Shown in pieces: positions 1-7,584 of a stretch of DNA of 31,325 nt (position 1 is its first letter; each line of letters begins with the position of its first letter). The notes beneath the pieces are model-generated. The model was not told where the DNA came from, did no database searches, and worked only from the letters and a program-made list of their open reading frames with translations. The DNA is from CAZMGD01 sp964565705 (GTDB lineage: Bacteria > Actinomycetota > Acidimicrobiia > Acidimicrobiales > Ilumatobacteraceae), in NCBI GenBank assembly GCA_964565705.1, contig CAZMGD010000042.1, forward strand, positions 1-31,325, in the 5' to 3' direction. The translations under genes were made by a program, and so were the position numbers.

Positions 1-2
1 TG

Positions 3-197
3 CAGGCGCAGTTGGCGGAGTTGCAGTCGCAGCAGGCGGCACCGCCGCCTCCTCCTCCGCCACCGCCGCCACCGGCGCCGGCTGCGGGGGGTGATGATCT
101 GATGACCAAGTTGCAGAACTTGGCGGACATGCATAGCTCCGGGGTGCTCGACGACGCCGAGTTCGCCGCCGCCAAGGCGCAACTCCTCAACGGCTGA
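3..197 (+). CDS. SHOCT-domain protein, C-terminal fragment
   Basis: The reading frame enters from the left edge of the window, so the true start is not visible; a TTG at 12 is only an internal possibility. The fragment begins with a Gln/Ala-rich stretch, passes through an uninterrupted run of prolines (codons about 42-80) and a short Gly/Asp linker, and ends in a roughly 30-residue module (LMTKLQNLADMHSSGVLDD and on to AKAQLL). That module matches the SHOCT pattern, a short C-terminal helical hairpin with a central 'G-x-L-x-x-x-E-F' motif. SHOCT modules are known as C-terminal appendages of many membrane or oligomerising bacterial proteins; the fragment does not reveal the main domain. The polyproline run suggests a flexible linker. 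Confidence 0.75.
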   Translation, partial: QAQLAELQSQQAAPPPPPPPPPPPAPAAGGDDLMTKLQNLADMHSSGVLDDAEFAAAKAQLLNG

Positions 198-264
198 CGC
201 CCGCCCGGCCTCGATCCACAGCGCCAACCACCACCCAACCACCCCAACCACCCCAACGCGTTCT

Positions 265-305
265 TGCGGTCGAATCGGGCCCTTCCAGGGCCCGATTCGA
301 CCGCA
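265..305. terminator. Perfect 18-bp inverted repeat (hairpin), TGCGGTCGAA family
   Basis: Left arm 265-282 (TGCGGTCGAATCGGGCCC), 5-base loop 283-287, right arm 288-305, all 18 pairs perfect. It lies between the SHOCT gene (ends 197) and nhaA (starts 389). There is no T-tract, so it would act as a GC-rich hairpin terminator or as a repeated palindromic element. Related sequences occur at 6480-6527, 7293-7533 and 25407-25423. The preceding bases 222-258 are a C/A-rich run of repeated CCAACCACC-like units. Confidence 0.7.
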
Positions 306-388
306 CGTTCCCAGGGTGAGGCATCGCCTGTCGGGCGGGGTGCCGGGAAGTCTGGTCGGCGATCCATCGTCGACCCCCTGGAGATGTG

Positions 389-1735
389 ATGACCTCGGTT
401 CCCGGCGGCGCCCCTGGCGTCGGCTTCCTCGCCGGCGACAGCCGATTGGCGCGCGCCGCGCAGCCGCTGGTCCGGTTCCTGCACATCGAGGTGGCCGGTG
501 CGCTGCTGCTCTTGGTGGCGACCGCGACGGCGCTCGTCTGGGCCAACTCGCCGTGGCAGTCGGGTTACGAGTCGCTGTGGTCGACGGAGATCGTCGTGCG
601 CGTCGGCAGGTACACGTTCGCCCAGGATCTCGGCCACCTCGTCAACGATCTGCTGATGGCCGTCTTCTTCTTCGTCGTCGGGATGGAGATCAAGCGCGAG
701 ATGGTCGTCGGTGAGCTGCGTGATGCTCGGGCGGTGACGCTGCCGGTCGCGGCGGCGGCCGGAGGTGTGGTCGCTCCGGCGGTGATCTTCGCGGTGGTGA
801 ACGCCGGCGGGTCCGGCTCGTCGGCGTGGGGGGTGCCGATCGCCACCGACATCGCGTTCGCGCTCGGCGTGGTGGCACTGCTCGGGTCGCGCGTGCCGGC
901 GGCGATCAAGGTGCTCCTGCTCACGCTCGCGATCGCCGACGACATCGCCGGCATCGGGGTCATCGCCGTGTTCTACAGCGACTCGATCTCGCTGGGGTGG
1001 ATCGCCGTCGCCGTCGGCATCACCGCGGTGGTGATCGCGCTGCACCGGATGTCGGTCGTGTACGTGCCGGTGCTGGTCGTCGCCGGCGCCGCCCTCTGGT
1101 TGGCGGTCTACGAGTCGGGCGTGCACGCGACGATCGCCGGGGTGATCATGGGGGTGCTGATGCCGGCGCGACCGCGCCTCGACGAGCAGGACGCGGAGCG
1201 TCTCGTCGATGCGTTGGAGAACCGCGCCGACCTCGACGTGGACGAGGTGCGGGCGACCGCGAACGCGGTCAGGGCGTCGGTCTCGGACTGTGATCGAGCG
1301 ATCGCCGTCCTCCACCCGTGGACGGGGTACGTGATCGTCCCTCTGTTCGCGCTGGCCAATGCCGGCATCGTCCTGTCGGGGGAGTCGCTGACATCGCCGT
1401 CGCCGATCTTCGTCGGCGTGTTCGTCGGCTTGGTCGTGGGCAAGCTGGTCGGTGTGAGCGGCGCGGCGTGGCTCGCCGTCCGGTGTGGTCTGGCGCAGCT
1501 CCCCGACGGTGTGCGCTGGGTCCACATCGTCGGTGTCGCTGCCGTCGCCGGGATCGGGTTCACCGTCGCCCTGTTCATCGCCGGGCTGTCGCTCTCGGGC
1601 GAGCCGCTGGCAGACGCCAAAGCCGGGGTGCTCGCCGCATCTCTCGTCGCGTCCATCCTCGGCGGGTCCATCCTGTGGATCGCGGGCACGCGGGAACCTC
1701 GGGAACACGGTGCGGTGCAGCACCACACCCACTGA
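389..1735 (+). CDS. nhaA: Na+/H+ antiporter NhaA
   Basis: A 448-residue polytopic membrane protein of the NhaA family, which exchanges external protons for internal sodium and supports pH and sodium homeostasis in the cytoplasmic membrane. Family signatures are clear: the segment HLVNDLLMAVFFFVVGMEIK, the unwound-helix motif IATDIAFALG (about residue 152-161) and the ion-binding Asp pair in LAIADDIAG (about residue 184-185), equivalent to D163/D164 of the E. coli protein. Multiple hydrophobic helices run to the C-terminus, which ends in a His-rich tail. GTG at 386 directly precedes ATG at 389; ATG 389 is preferred because GGAG at 380-383 sits at normal spacing. The gene stands alone; the downstream MOSC gene begins 19 bases after the stop and could be co-transcribed. 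Confidence 0.93.
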   Translation: MTSVPGGAPGVGFLAGDSRLARAAQPLVRFLHIEVAGALLLLVATATALVWANSPWQSGYESLWSTEIVVRVGRYTFAQDLGHLVNDLLMAVFFFVVGMEIKREMVVGELRDARAVTLPVAAAAGGVVAPAVIFAVVNAGGSGSSAWGVPIATDIAFALGVVALLGSRVPAAIKVLLLTLAIADDIAGIGVIAVFYSDSISLGWIAVAVGITAVVIALHRMSVVYVPVLVVAGAALWLAVYESGVHATIAGVIMGVLMPARPRLDEQDAERLVDALENRADLDVDEVRATANAVRASVSDCDRAIAVLHPWTGYVIVPLFALANAGIVLSGESLTSPSPIFVGVFVGLVVGKLVGVSGAAWLAVRCGLAQLPDGVRWVHIVGVAAVAGIGFTVALFIAGLSLSGEPLADAKAGVLAASLVASILGGSILWIAGTREPREHGAVQHHTH

Positions 1736-1754
1736 GTCGTCTACCCTCCCGGGC

Positions 1755-2657
1755 GTGGGGAGGGGCGCTGTCGTCGGTGTGCACCGATACCCGGTGAAGA
1801 GCCTCGGCGGAGAGTCTCTGGGCGAGGTCGGCGTCACGTCGCTCGGCCCGGTCGGCGATCGGAACTGGGCGATCATCGACGAACGTCAGTCCGTGATCCG
1901 AAGCGCCAAGCAATGGCCCGAACTGCTCACGCTGCAGGCCACGTACCTCGTGGATCCACCGCCGGATGCCTACGACGAGCAGGTCGCGTCGATCGTGATC
2001 CGCTCGGTGGACGGCTCGTCGTGCTCCAGCGACGCCGCCGAGGTGGACGAGTGGCTCTCCGACCGGCTCGGGCGGCCCGCACGGCTGTCGCGACGCCGAC
2101 CGGCCCATGACCGCGACCACTACCGCCTGCCCTGGGCGCGAACGCCGGAGGAGATCGCCTCCGACATGGGCCTCTTCGACGACGAGGTGTTCCCGGACTT
2201 CGGCGGCAGCGACGACGAGCTGGTGGCGTCGTTGCAGACGCTCGCAACCCCTCCTGGCAGCTACGTCGACGGGTATCCGGTGCACCTCGTCACGTCGAAC
2301 TCCCTCAGCACCTTCGCTCGACGCAGCGGACGCGACGCTGCCGTGGCGCGCTTCCGGCCGAACGTGCTCATCGATGCGGAGAGCGACGACGAGGAGCCAG
2401 AGCTCGGTTGGGTCGGCCGCGTGCTGCGGGTCGGCGAGGTGCTGTTGGCCGTACGTGGGCCGACGATGCGGTGCTCGATGCCCGCCCGCCCGCAACCCCT
2501 CGCCGGGATCGATGACGACCGAGACCTCACCCGTGCACTCGTTCGCCACATGCGTCGCCTGCTCGGCGTGAACGCGATCGTCCTCGAGCCCGGCACCGTG
2601 CGCGTCGGCGACACGGTGGAAGTGCTCGGACCGAGCGACGATTGGAGCAACGAGTGA
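1755..2657 (+). CDS. MOSC domain-containing protein
   Basis: A 300-residue protein with an N-terminal MOSC_N beta-barrel (VHRYPVKSLGGESL near residue 9, then LGPVGDRNWAIID) and a C-terminal MOSC domain containing FRPNVLIDA and the conserved Cys segment TMRCSMPARPQP. This arrangement is that of stand-alone MOSC proteins (YcbX/mARC-like), which bind molybdenum cofactor through the conserved Cys and reduce N-hydroxylated compounds or handle sulfur. The exact substrate cannot be read from the sequence. Start GTG 1755 is chosen because the MOSC_N motif follows within ten residues. The last four bases overlap the start of the next gene (GTGA), indicating translational coupling to the RidA-family protein. 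Confidence 0.85.
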   Translation: MGRGAVVGVHRYPVKSLGGESLGEVGVTSLGPVGDRNWAIIDERQSVIRSAKQWPELLTLQATYLVDPPPDAYDEQVASIVIRSVDGSSCSSDAAEVDEWLSDRLGRPARLSRRRPAHDRDHYRLPWARTPEEIASDMGLFDDEVFPDFGGSDDELVASLQTLATPPGSYVDGYPVHLVTSNSLSTFARRSGRDAAVARFRPNVLIDAESDDEEPELGWVGRVLRVGEVLLAVRGPTMRCSMPARPQPLAGIDDDRDLTRALVRHMRRLLGVNAIVLEPGTVRVGDTVEVLGPSDDWSNE

Positions 2658-3064
2658 CCATCGAACACGTCAATCCCGACACCTTGCCGAAGTACCCCGG
2701 GTTCTCGCAGGTGGTGATCGCACCAGCCGGACGACTCGCGTTCGTCGCCGGCCAGGGCGCGTTCGACACCGACGATGAGCTCGTCGGACGCGGCGATCTG
2801 CACCGACAGGTCGTGCAGGCCTTCGGGAACCTCCGAGCCGCGCTGGCGGCGGTCGGAGCGACCCCCACCGACGTGGTCAGCTCGACGTTCTACGTCGTCG
2901 ACCTCGACGAGGCCGGTACGGCGACGTTCGTCGCGGCGATGAACGAAGCGCTCGAGGGCGAGGCGTTCCCTCCGAACGCATCCTCGCTGATCGGCGTCAG
3001 CCAGCTCGGCGTGCCCGGCATGCTCGTGGAGATCAGCGCGGTGGCCGTCGTGCCGGGGGGCTGA
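2654..3064 (+). CDS. RidA/YjgF-family protein lacking the catalytic Arg
   Basis: A 136-residue protein with the RidA (YjgF/YER057c/UK114) chorismate-mutase-like fold: AFVAGQGAFD, a long helix with LRAALAAVGATPTDVV, and the closing strand GMLVEISAVAVV. Canonical RidA proteins hydrolyse reactive enamines/imines using an Arg in the motif 'P-A-R-T/S-x-V'. Here the aligned segment is NASSLIGV, so that Arg appears replaced by Ser (about residue 110). It may therefore belong to one of the non-canonical Rid subfamilies. GTG 2654 is the preferred start because it overlaps the MOSC stop by four bases and has GGAG at 2644-2647; a TTG at 2642 is a less likely alternative. Confidence 0.87.
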   Translation: MTIEHVNPDTLPKYPGFSQVVIAPAGRLAFVAGQGAFDTDDELVGRGDLHRQVVQAFGNLRAALAAVGATPTDVVSSTFYVVDLDEAGTATFVAAMNEALEGEAFPPNASSLIGVSQLGVPGMLVEISAVAVVPGG

Positions 3065-3081
3065 CGGCCCGCTCGTTGGGG

Positions 3082-4251
3082 TCAGCTGATCTCGGCGGGA
3101 GCCTTGACCCGGCCGTCGCCGTGGCTGAACACGACATCGTTGTAGCCCTTGCCGGGTGGCACGACGTCGAACACCGCCGGGTTGTTGAAGCTGACGTACA
3201 GCGAGCGCCGATGCGCATCGGGTGCCGTCGGCGGTGGCGCGGCGTGCAGCACGTGGCTGTAGTGCACGGTCACGTCGCCGGGGCGAGCCTCGACGGGCAC
3301 GGTCGGCCAACCGGGGTGCTCGGCGACGGACGTGATCCGGTTGGTGTGGTGGTGCGAGCCGGCGAGGAACACGAGCTGGCCGTTCGCCGCGTCGGCGACG
3401 TCGAGCTGCACGCCGATCAGGAGGCTCGGACACAACACCGGGTGGCCCCCCATCCCGCAGTCCCGGTGCCAGGGCAGGTCGGACAGACCGGACACGACGT
3501 GTCCGTTCTTGATGACGACGCTGTGGCCGTCGAGGCGATCGAACGACGGACGCAGCGGCGAGCCGTGAAGCTCAGCGATCCGGCGCAGGCGCGCATCGTC
3601 GTGCAGTGCGCCGAACAGGTCGGAACGCAGGCTGACGTAGGTCAACCTGCAGCACACGTCGTCGCCGGCGGCGTTGCGTGCCCACCACGAACGATGGTCG
3701 TCCGGTGAGGCCAGCTGACGCAGCCGCTGCTCCTCGGCGTCGAAGGCGGCGATCTCGTCCGGGTCGAAGACGTCGCGGATCACGGCGAACCCAGCCGCAC
3801 GGAGGAAGGCGGCGATCTCCTCGTCGCTGTCGTTCAGCCGGAAGGTCGTGTGGAGGTCGAGGTCGCGCAGCGCGTCGAGGTCGTCGCCGTAGATCGGCCG
3901 GTCGAACCAGATGCTGGTGAGCGCAGCTTCCCATGCGGCGAAGTCGTCGAAGCGTCCGCGGACGACCTGGAGCCGACCGGGGAACAGCAGGCCGAAGATC
4001 GTCGCCCGCTCCGCGATCAGGTCGTCGAACGCCGCCGCATCGAGCTCGACCACGGTCGCCGCGTCCGTGTCGCCGGCTTCGACGGTGATGCCGTCGGGGT
4101 CGCTGGTATAGGTGTATGCCGCGTCGCTGCCCGCCAGCCGCAGCGCGAGCGCCGCCTGCCCGGCGACGTCGCGCGCCGCCGCTCGACCGAGGTCGCCTGT
4201 ACGCAGGCGCGCGGTCAGTGACGTGTGGAACGAGTCGAAGGTGTCGAGCAT
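3082..4251 (-). CDS. Phytanoyl-CoA dioxygenase family protein with N-terminal SCP2-like domain
   Basis: A 389-residue fusion. Residues about 20-120 look like a sterol-carrier-protein-2-like lipid-binding domain (YTYTSDPDGITVEAG, AAAFDDLIAER, GRLQVVRGRFDDFAAWE). Residues about 140-385 form a PhyH-type Fe(II)/2-oxoglutarate oxygenase. The iron facial triad is visible as H262-x-D264 (LPWHRDCGMGGH) and a distal His in YSHVLHAAPP (H336 preferred), followed by the 2-oxoglutarate Arg in HRRSLYVSF. Family members hydroxylate acyl-CoAs or small natural products; the SCP2-like part suggests a lipophilic substrate, which is inference. ATG 4251 is the start. The stop of the DUF1330 gene lies 13 bases upstream, so the two form an operon. 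The convergent RidA-family gene ends 17 bases away. Confidence 0.85.
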   Translation of the reverse strand: MLDTFDSFHTSLTARLRTGDLGRAAARDVAGQAALALRLAGSDAAYTYTSDPDGITVEAGDTDAATVVELDAAAFDDLIAERATIFGLLFPGRLQVVRGRFDDFAAWEAALTSIWFDRPIYGDDLDALRDLDLHTTFRLNDSDEEIAAFLRAAGFAVIRDVFDPDEIAAFDAEEQRLRQLASPDDHRSWWARNAAGDDVCCRLTYVSLRSDLFGALHDDARLRRIAELHGSPLRPSFDRLDGHSVVIKNGHVVSGLSDLPWHRDCGMGGHPVLCPSLLIGVQLDVADAANGQLVFLAGSHHHTNRITSVAEHPGWPTVPVEARPGDVTVHYSHVLHAAPPPTAPDAHRRSLYVSFNNPAVFDVVPPGKGYNDVVFSHGDGRVKAPAEIS

Positions 4252-4264
4252 GACGGTTCTCCCC

Positions 4265-4555
4265 TCAGAGCCCTTCGACGGCGATGAACGAAGCCGTGCA
4301 GGCACCCTCGCGCACCTGGCGGGCGGCGGCGTAGGCGGGGGAGTCGTACCACGCCTGCGCCGACTCGAGGTTCGGGAACTCGAGCAGCACCGTGCGGTTC
4401 GGCACCCGTTCGCCCTCGAGCACCACCGTCGTGCCACCTCGGGCGAGGTAGCGCCCGCCGGCGGACTCGACCGCGGGTCCTGCCAACTCGCGGTACTTCG
4501 CGTACTGGTCGGGATCGATGACGTCCATGTCGACGATGACGTAGGCCTTGGGCAT
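4265..4555 (-). CDS. DUF1330 family protein
   Basis: A 96-residue protein beginning MPKAYVIVDMDVIDPDQYAK and containing GGRYLARGG, LEGERVPNRTVLLEFPN and a terminal segment around WYDSPAYAAARQVR. These are the hallmarks of DUF1330, a small dimeric alpha/beta-barrel (ferredoxin-like) family whose biochemical role is not settled; members are often near catabolic oxygenases. It is the first gene of a two-gene operon with the SCP2-PhyH dioxygenase, 13 bases downstream. The product is full length for the family. Confidence 0.88.
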   Translation of the reverse strand: MPKAYVIVDMDVIDPDQYAKYRELAGPAVESAGGRYLARGGTTVVLEGERVPNRTVLLEFPNLESAQAWYDSPAYAAARQVREGACTASFIAVEGL

Positions 4556-4661
4556 GGCCCCAGTTCAGCACGCGTGACGCCGGTGGTGTCGCGTAGGGTG
4601 ATCAGGAGAACGAGCCTGCAGGCCACGGGGTGGCTGGCAGTCAGCAGTGAGGAGGCGCGAG

Positions 4662-5204
4662 ATGACGGTACTCGCATTGGACCCCACCACCGGCGGCGTC
4701 GAGACCGGCGCCAGCATGGACTTCGCCCCCCGGCCGCGCACGCTCGAGGGGCAGGTGCTCGGCATCGTCGCCAACGGCCTCGGCATCTCGGAGGTCATGT
4801 TCGACCGCGTCGGGGAGATCCTGCGCGAGCGCGACGGGCTGGCCGGGGTCGTGAAGGTCGTCAAGCCGAGCCTCGCCGTACCGGCGTGGCCCGAGCAGTG
4901 GGCGGAGATCACCGAGCACGCCACCGTCGCGATCACCGGGTTCGGTGGCTGCGGCAGCTGCAGCACGCGGTCGATGCGCGACGCGCTCGACCTGGAGGTG
5001 CTCGGCATCCCAGCGGTGTGCATCGTGCACACGGCGTTGCTGCCGGCGGTCAACGCGCTGGCGAAGCTGGTCGGCGCGACCGACTACCCGATGGTGATCG
5101 TCGACTATCCCTACAACCCGACGGCGATGTGGGAGAAGGACGAGGCGACCGAGCTCGCGGACGCGATCGTGGACGCCGTGCGTGGCTGCCTGACCAGCGC
5201 ATGA
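4662..5204 (+). CDS. UGSC-family protein, cysteine form
   Basis: A 180-residue protein. The core motif FGGCGSCSTRSMRDAL (about residue 92-107) corresponds to the U/C-G-S-C motif of the UGSC (seleno)protein family, here with Cys (TGC) where selenoprotein members carry Sec. Other family-like features are the N-terminal LDPTTG, the segment FAPRPRTLEGQVLGIVANG, KPSLAVPAW and the downstream LEVLGIPAVCIVH. The CxxC-like arrangement (C-G-S-C) points to a redox or thiol function, but no reaction is established. ATG 4662 is preceded by GAGGAGG at 4649-4655. It overlaps the next gene by four bases (ATGA), so the two products are made together. Confidence 0.8.
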   Translation: MTVLALDPTTGGVETGASMDFAPRPRTLEGQVLGIVANGLGISEVMFDRVGEILRERDGLAGVVKVVKPSLAVPAWPEQWAEITEHATVAITGFGGCGSCSTRSMRDALDLEVLGIPAVCIVHTALLPAVNALAKLVGATDYPMVIVDYPYNPTAMWEKDEATELADAIVDAVRGCLTSA

Positions 5205-6469
5205 CCCTGACGTCGACCGTCTACGAGTTCGAGGACGACGCGGCCGGGCTGGCGGACTTCTTCGACCGCGGCTACACCGACGGCCTCCCGGTGGTGATCC
5301 CGACCCCGGCGCGGGTCGAGGCGATGCTCGCCGGCGCCGGTCTGGCCCCGGATGCGATCCTCGGGTCGGTGCCGACGCGAAACGTCGAGGCGACGGCCGA
5401 GAAGGTCGCCGCGAACGCGGTGATGGCCGGGTGCCGGCCGGGTTACTTCCCCGTCGTCGTCGCCGCGGTGCGGGCCTTCCTCCAGCCGAAGGCGAACGCG
5501 CACTCGACGACCGCGACACTGGCGGGATCGCCGCACGTGGTGATCGTCAACGGGCCCGTGCGCCGCGAGATCGACATCGAGTGCGGCCAGGCCTGCTTCG
5601 GGCCCGGGTTCCAGGCCAATGCGACGATCGGGCGGGCGCTTCGCCTCGTGATCCGCAACGTCTGTCGCACCGTGCCGGGTGTGCTCGACCGGGCGAGCTT
5701 CAGCACCCCGTCGCGCTACTCCTTCTGCTTCGGGGAGGACGAGGAGCGCAGCGACTGGGTGCCGTTGCACGTGCAGCTCGGATACGAGCGCGAGCAGAGT
5801 GTCGTGACCGTGCAGTCGGTCCTCGCCCAGCTCTCCTGCACCGAGTTCGATCCGGCACCCCGCGAGATCCTCGACACGATCGCCCGGATGGCGCGCGTGC
5901 AGGGCCTGCAGCGCGACGAGTTCGCCGGCGACGCCCGCAGCATCGTCGTGGTGGTCGGGCTCGAGCACCAGCGCCGCCTGGTCGAGGGCGGCTGGACGAA
6001 GGCGGCGATCGCCGAGCACCTCTACCCACTGCTGACTGCCGACACCGTCGACAAGGCGAACAAGCAGGTGCTGCTGGCGTCGCCGGACAACATCCTGATC
6101 GTCGCCGCCGGTGGGCCCGGTCTGGCCCAGTCGTTCGTGATCGCGCCGCACCTGTCCGCGCCGACCCACGAGCTCGTCGTCACCGGCCGCGCGGCCGCCG
6201 GGCTCAGCTCCGCGGCCGCCGGGGTGATCGCCGAGCTCGACGAGATCGTCGCCGCCGACGGTGGCCGCCTCCTCGTGCGGGGCGTCGACGGCAGCACCGT
6301 GACCCTCGCTCTCGACCTGTCGGCGTCGAACTGCCCCGAGTGCGTGCTGCCCAAGGACATGCTCGTCCAGATCGCGACGGCACGCCTGCGCGACGCCGAC
6401 CCGGACATCGCGTCCGTCGAGCTGTCCGACCCCCGTGAGGATCCAGGCTTCGAGCCGTCCGGACACTGA
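5201..6469 (+). CDS. UGSC-partner protein with NifU-like C-terminal CxxC module
   Basis: A 422-residue protein, translationally coupled to the UGSC gene by an ATGA overlap. The N-terminal 300 residues are a conserved-looking alpha/beta region (FFDRGYTDGLPVVIPT, VAANAVMAGCRPGYFPVV, NGPVRREIDIECGQACFG) that I do not recognise with a named reaction. The segment DGLPVVIPT with AGCRPGYFPVV is typical of proteins often encoded beside UGSC genes. The last about 80 residues resemble a NifU-like module: DGGRLLVRGVDGSTVTL, then SNCPECVLPKDMLVQIA with a CxxC, then PDIASVEL. NifU-like modules bind Fe-S clusters or act as thiol scaffolds, so a redox partnership with the CGSC protein is plausible inference. 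A long hairpin follows the stop. Confidence 0.7.
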   Translation: MTLTSTVYEFEDDAAGLADFFDRGYTDGLPVVIPTPARVEAMLAGAGLAPDAILGSVPTRNVEATAEKVAANAVMAGCRPGYFPVVVAAVRAFLQPKANAHSTTATLAGSPHVVIVNGPVRREIDIECGQACFGPGFQANATIGRALRLVIRNVCRTVPGVLDRASFSTPSRYSFCFGEDEERSDWVPLHVQLGYEREQSVVTVQSVLAQLSCTEFDPAPREILDTIARMARVQGLQRDEFAGDARSIVVVVGLEHQRRLVEGGWTKAAIAEHLYPLLTADTVDKANKQVLLASPDNILIVAAGGPGLAQSFVIAPHLSAPTHELVVTGRAAAGLSSAAAGVIAELDEIVAADGGRLLVRGVDGSTVTLALDLSASNCPECVLPKDMLVQIATARLRDADPDIASVELSDPREDPGFEPSGH

Positions 6470-6479
6470 CCCCCAACCG

Positions 6480-6527
6480 TTCCTGCAGTCAGATCGGTCC
6501 CGCGTGGGACCGATCCGACTGCAGGAA
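6480..6527. terminator. 22-bp-arm hairpin, bidirectional terminator candidate
   Basis: Arms 6480-6501 and 6506-6527 around the loop GCGT; 21 of 22 positions pair (one A/C mismatch). It sits between two convergent genes (ends 6469 and 6545) and so could terminate both. Its sequence (TGCAGTCAGATCGGTCCC) is related to the palindrome at 265-305. Confidence 0.75.
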
Positions 6528-6544
6528 GCCCGAGATGGGCGGGC

Positions 6545-7258
6545 TCAGCAGCCGAGCTGGTCGGCGAGATCCAGGAACGAGGTCGCCGTGTACTCCCACT
6601 CCTGGCCCATGTCACGGTCCGGGGCGGCTCGTCCTCCGTACTCGTTGGGACGGGCCACGAACGCGGTGGCCAGTCCGCACGCCCGGGCCGCGGCGAGGTC
6701 GGCGTGGTGGGCGGCGACGAGGCACAGCTCGCCGGGTTCCAATGCGAGCGCCTCGGCGCTGCGCAGGTAGACCGCCGGGTCCGGCTTGTAGGAGCGGGCG
6801 TGCTCGGCGCCGAGGATCGCGTCCCACGTCAGCCCGCCATGGCGGGAGAGGCCGACCATCAGCGCGACGTTGCCGTTCGACAGTGCCACGACGGGATACC
6901 GGCTGCGGAGGCGCGCGAGGCCCACCGGCGCGTCGGGCCACGGGTCGAGGCGGTGCCAGGCCAGCGTCAGCTCGGCGAGCACCTGCTCGCCGAGCGTCGC
7001 CGGTTCGATGCCGAACTGCTCCAGCGTCGCTTCGAGCATCTCGCGGTGCAGCGTGTCGAGCACGACGAACGGCCGCCGGCCGCTGCGCACCTCCTCCATC
7101 GCCGGGTTGTACCGGGAGCGCCACGACATGGCGAACTCGTCGCCGCTCACGTCGCTGCGCCCGAGACCGGCGAGGAACGGTGCGACCTCGCGAGCGACGC
7201 TGGATCGCCAGTCCACCACCGTGCCGAACACGTCGAAGCCGAGCGCGCGGATCACCAT
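6545..7258 (-). CDS. HAD type II haloacid dehalogenase-like hydrolase
   Basis: A 237-residue HAD-superfamily hydrolase. The nucleophile motif is LGFDVFGTVVDW with D9; motif II is VVALSNGN; motif III Lys lies in YKPDPAVY; the last acidic motif follows LVAAHHADLAAA. The order and the HHADL segment match L-2-haloacid dehalogenases (type II), which hydrolyse L-2-haloacids to D-2-hydroxyacids through an aspartyl ester; many close relatives act on other small phosphate or halo substrates, so the substrate is not certain. ATG 7258 begins the canonical FDVFGT strand after eight residues. The gene is divergent from the flavoprotein at 7585, and the space between them is filled with a 63-bp tandem repeat. 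Confidence 0.87.
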   Translation of the reverse strand: MVIRALGFDVFGTVVDWRSSVAREVAPFLAGLGRSDVSGDEFAMSWRSRYNPAMEEVRSGRRPFVVLDTLHREMLEATLEQFGIEPATLGEQVLAELTLAWHRLDPWPDAPVGLARLRSRYPVVALSNGNVALMVGLSRHGGLTWDAILGAEHARSYKPDPAVYLRSAEALALEPGELCLVAAHHADLAAARACGLATAFVARPNEYGGRAAPDRDMGQEWEYTATSFLDLADQLGC

Positions 7259-7289
7259 GCCTCGACCCTACGACCAGCCGTCCCCGGCA

Positions 7290-7535
7290 ACCTGCGGTCG
7301 AACTGGACCTGTTTCGGGCGCGATCCGACCGCAGGTTCGGTGGGCTTGGCGAACTTGCGGTCGAACTGGACCCGTTTCGGGCGCGATCCGACCGCAGGTT
7401 CGGTGGGCTTGGCGAACTTGCGGTCGAACTGGGCCCGTTTTGGGCGCGATCCGACCGCAGGTTCGGTGGGCTTGGCGAACTTGCGGTCGAACTGGGCCCG
7501 TTTTGGGCGCGATCCGACCGCAGGTTCGGTGGGTG
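7290..7535. repeat. Four-copy 63-bp tandem repeat of palindromic units
   Basis: Copies of TGCGGTCGAACTGG begin at 7293, 7356, 7419 and 7482, exactly 63 bases apart. Each unit carries TGCGGTCG near its start and the complement CGACCGCA about 31 bases later, so each can fold as a hairpin; the inner parts pair imperfectly. Copies 3 and 4 have GGGCCCGTTTTGGGCGC in the middle, copies 1 and 2 a GGACC variant. The array fills most of the 326-base gap between the divergent HAD and flavoprotein genes. No ORF in it looks real; the open frames crossing it exist because 63 is divisible by three. Confidence 0.95.
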
Positions 7536-7553
7536 GCGAGCCGTGCGTATCAT
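7525..7553 (+). promoter_or_regulatory. Candidate promoter of the flavoprotein gene
   Basis: TATCAT at 7548-7553 resembles a -10 box, with TTCGGT at 7525-7530 seventeen bases upstream as a weak -35. The -35 would lie in the last copy of the 63-bp repeat, so array length could influence expression. Only the -10 is convincing. Confidence 0.35.
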
Positions 7554-7584
7554 CCGTGCCGGTCGAGCAACTGAGGAGGGCGAG

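Noticed and set aside
4941..4960. Possible selenocysteine in the UGSC motif
   Set aside because: Both positions are TGC cysteine codons; no in-frame TGA is present.
7290..7535. 63-bp repeats as a CRISPR array
   Set aside because: The whole 63-base period is conserved; there are no unique spacers and no cas genes nearby.
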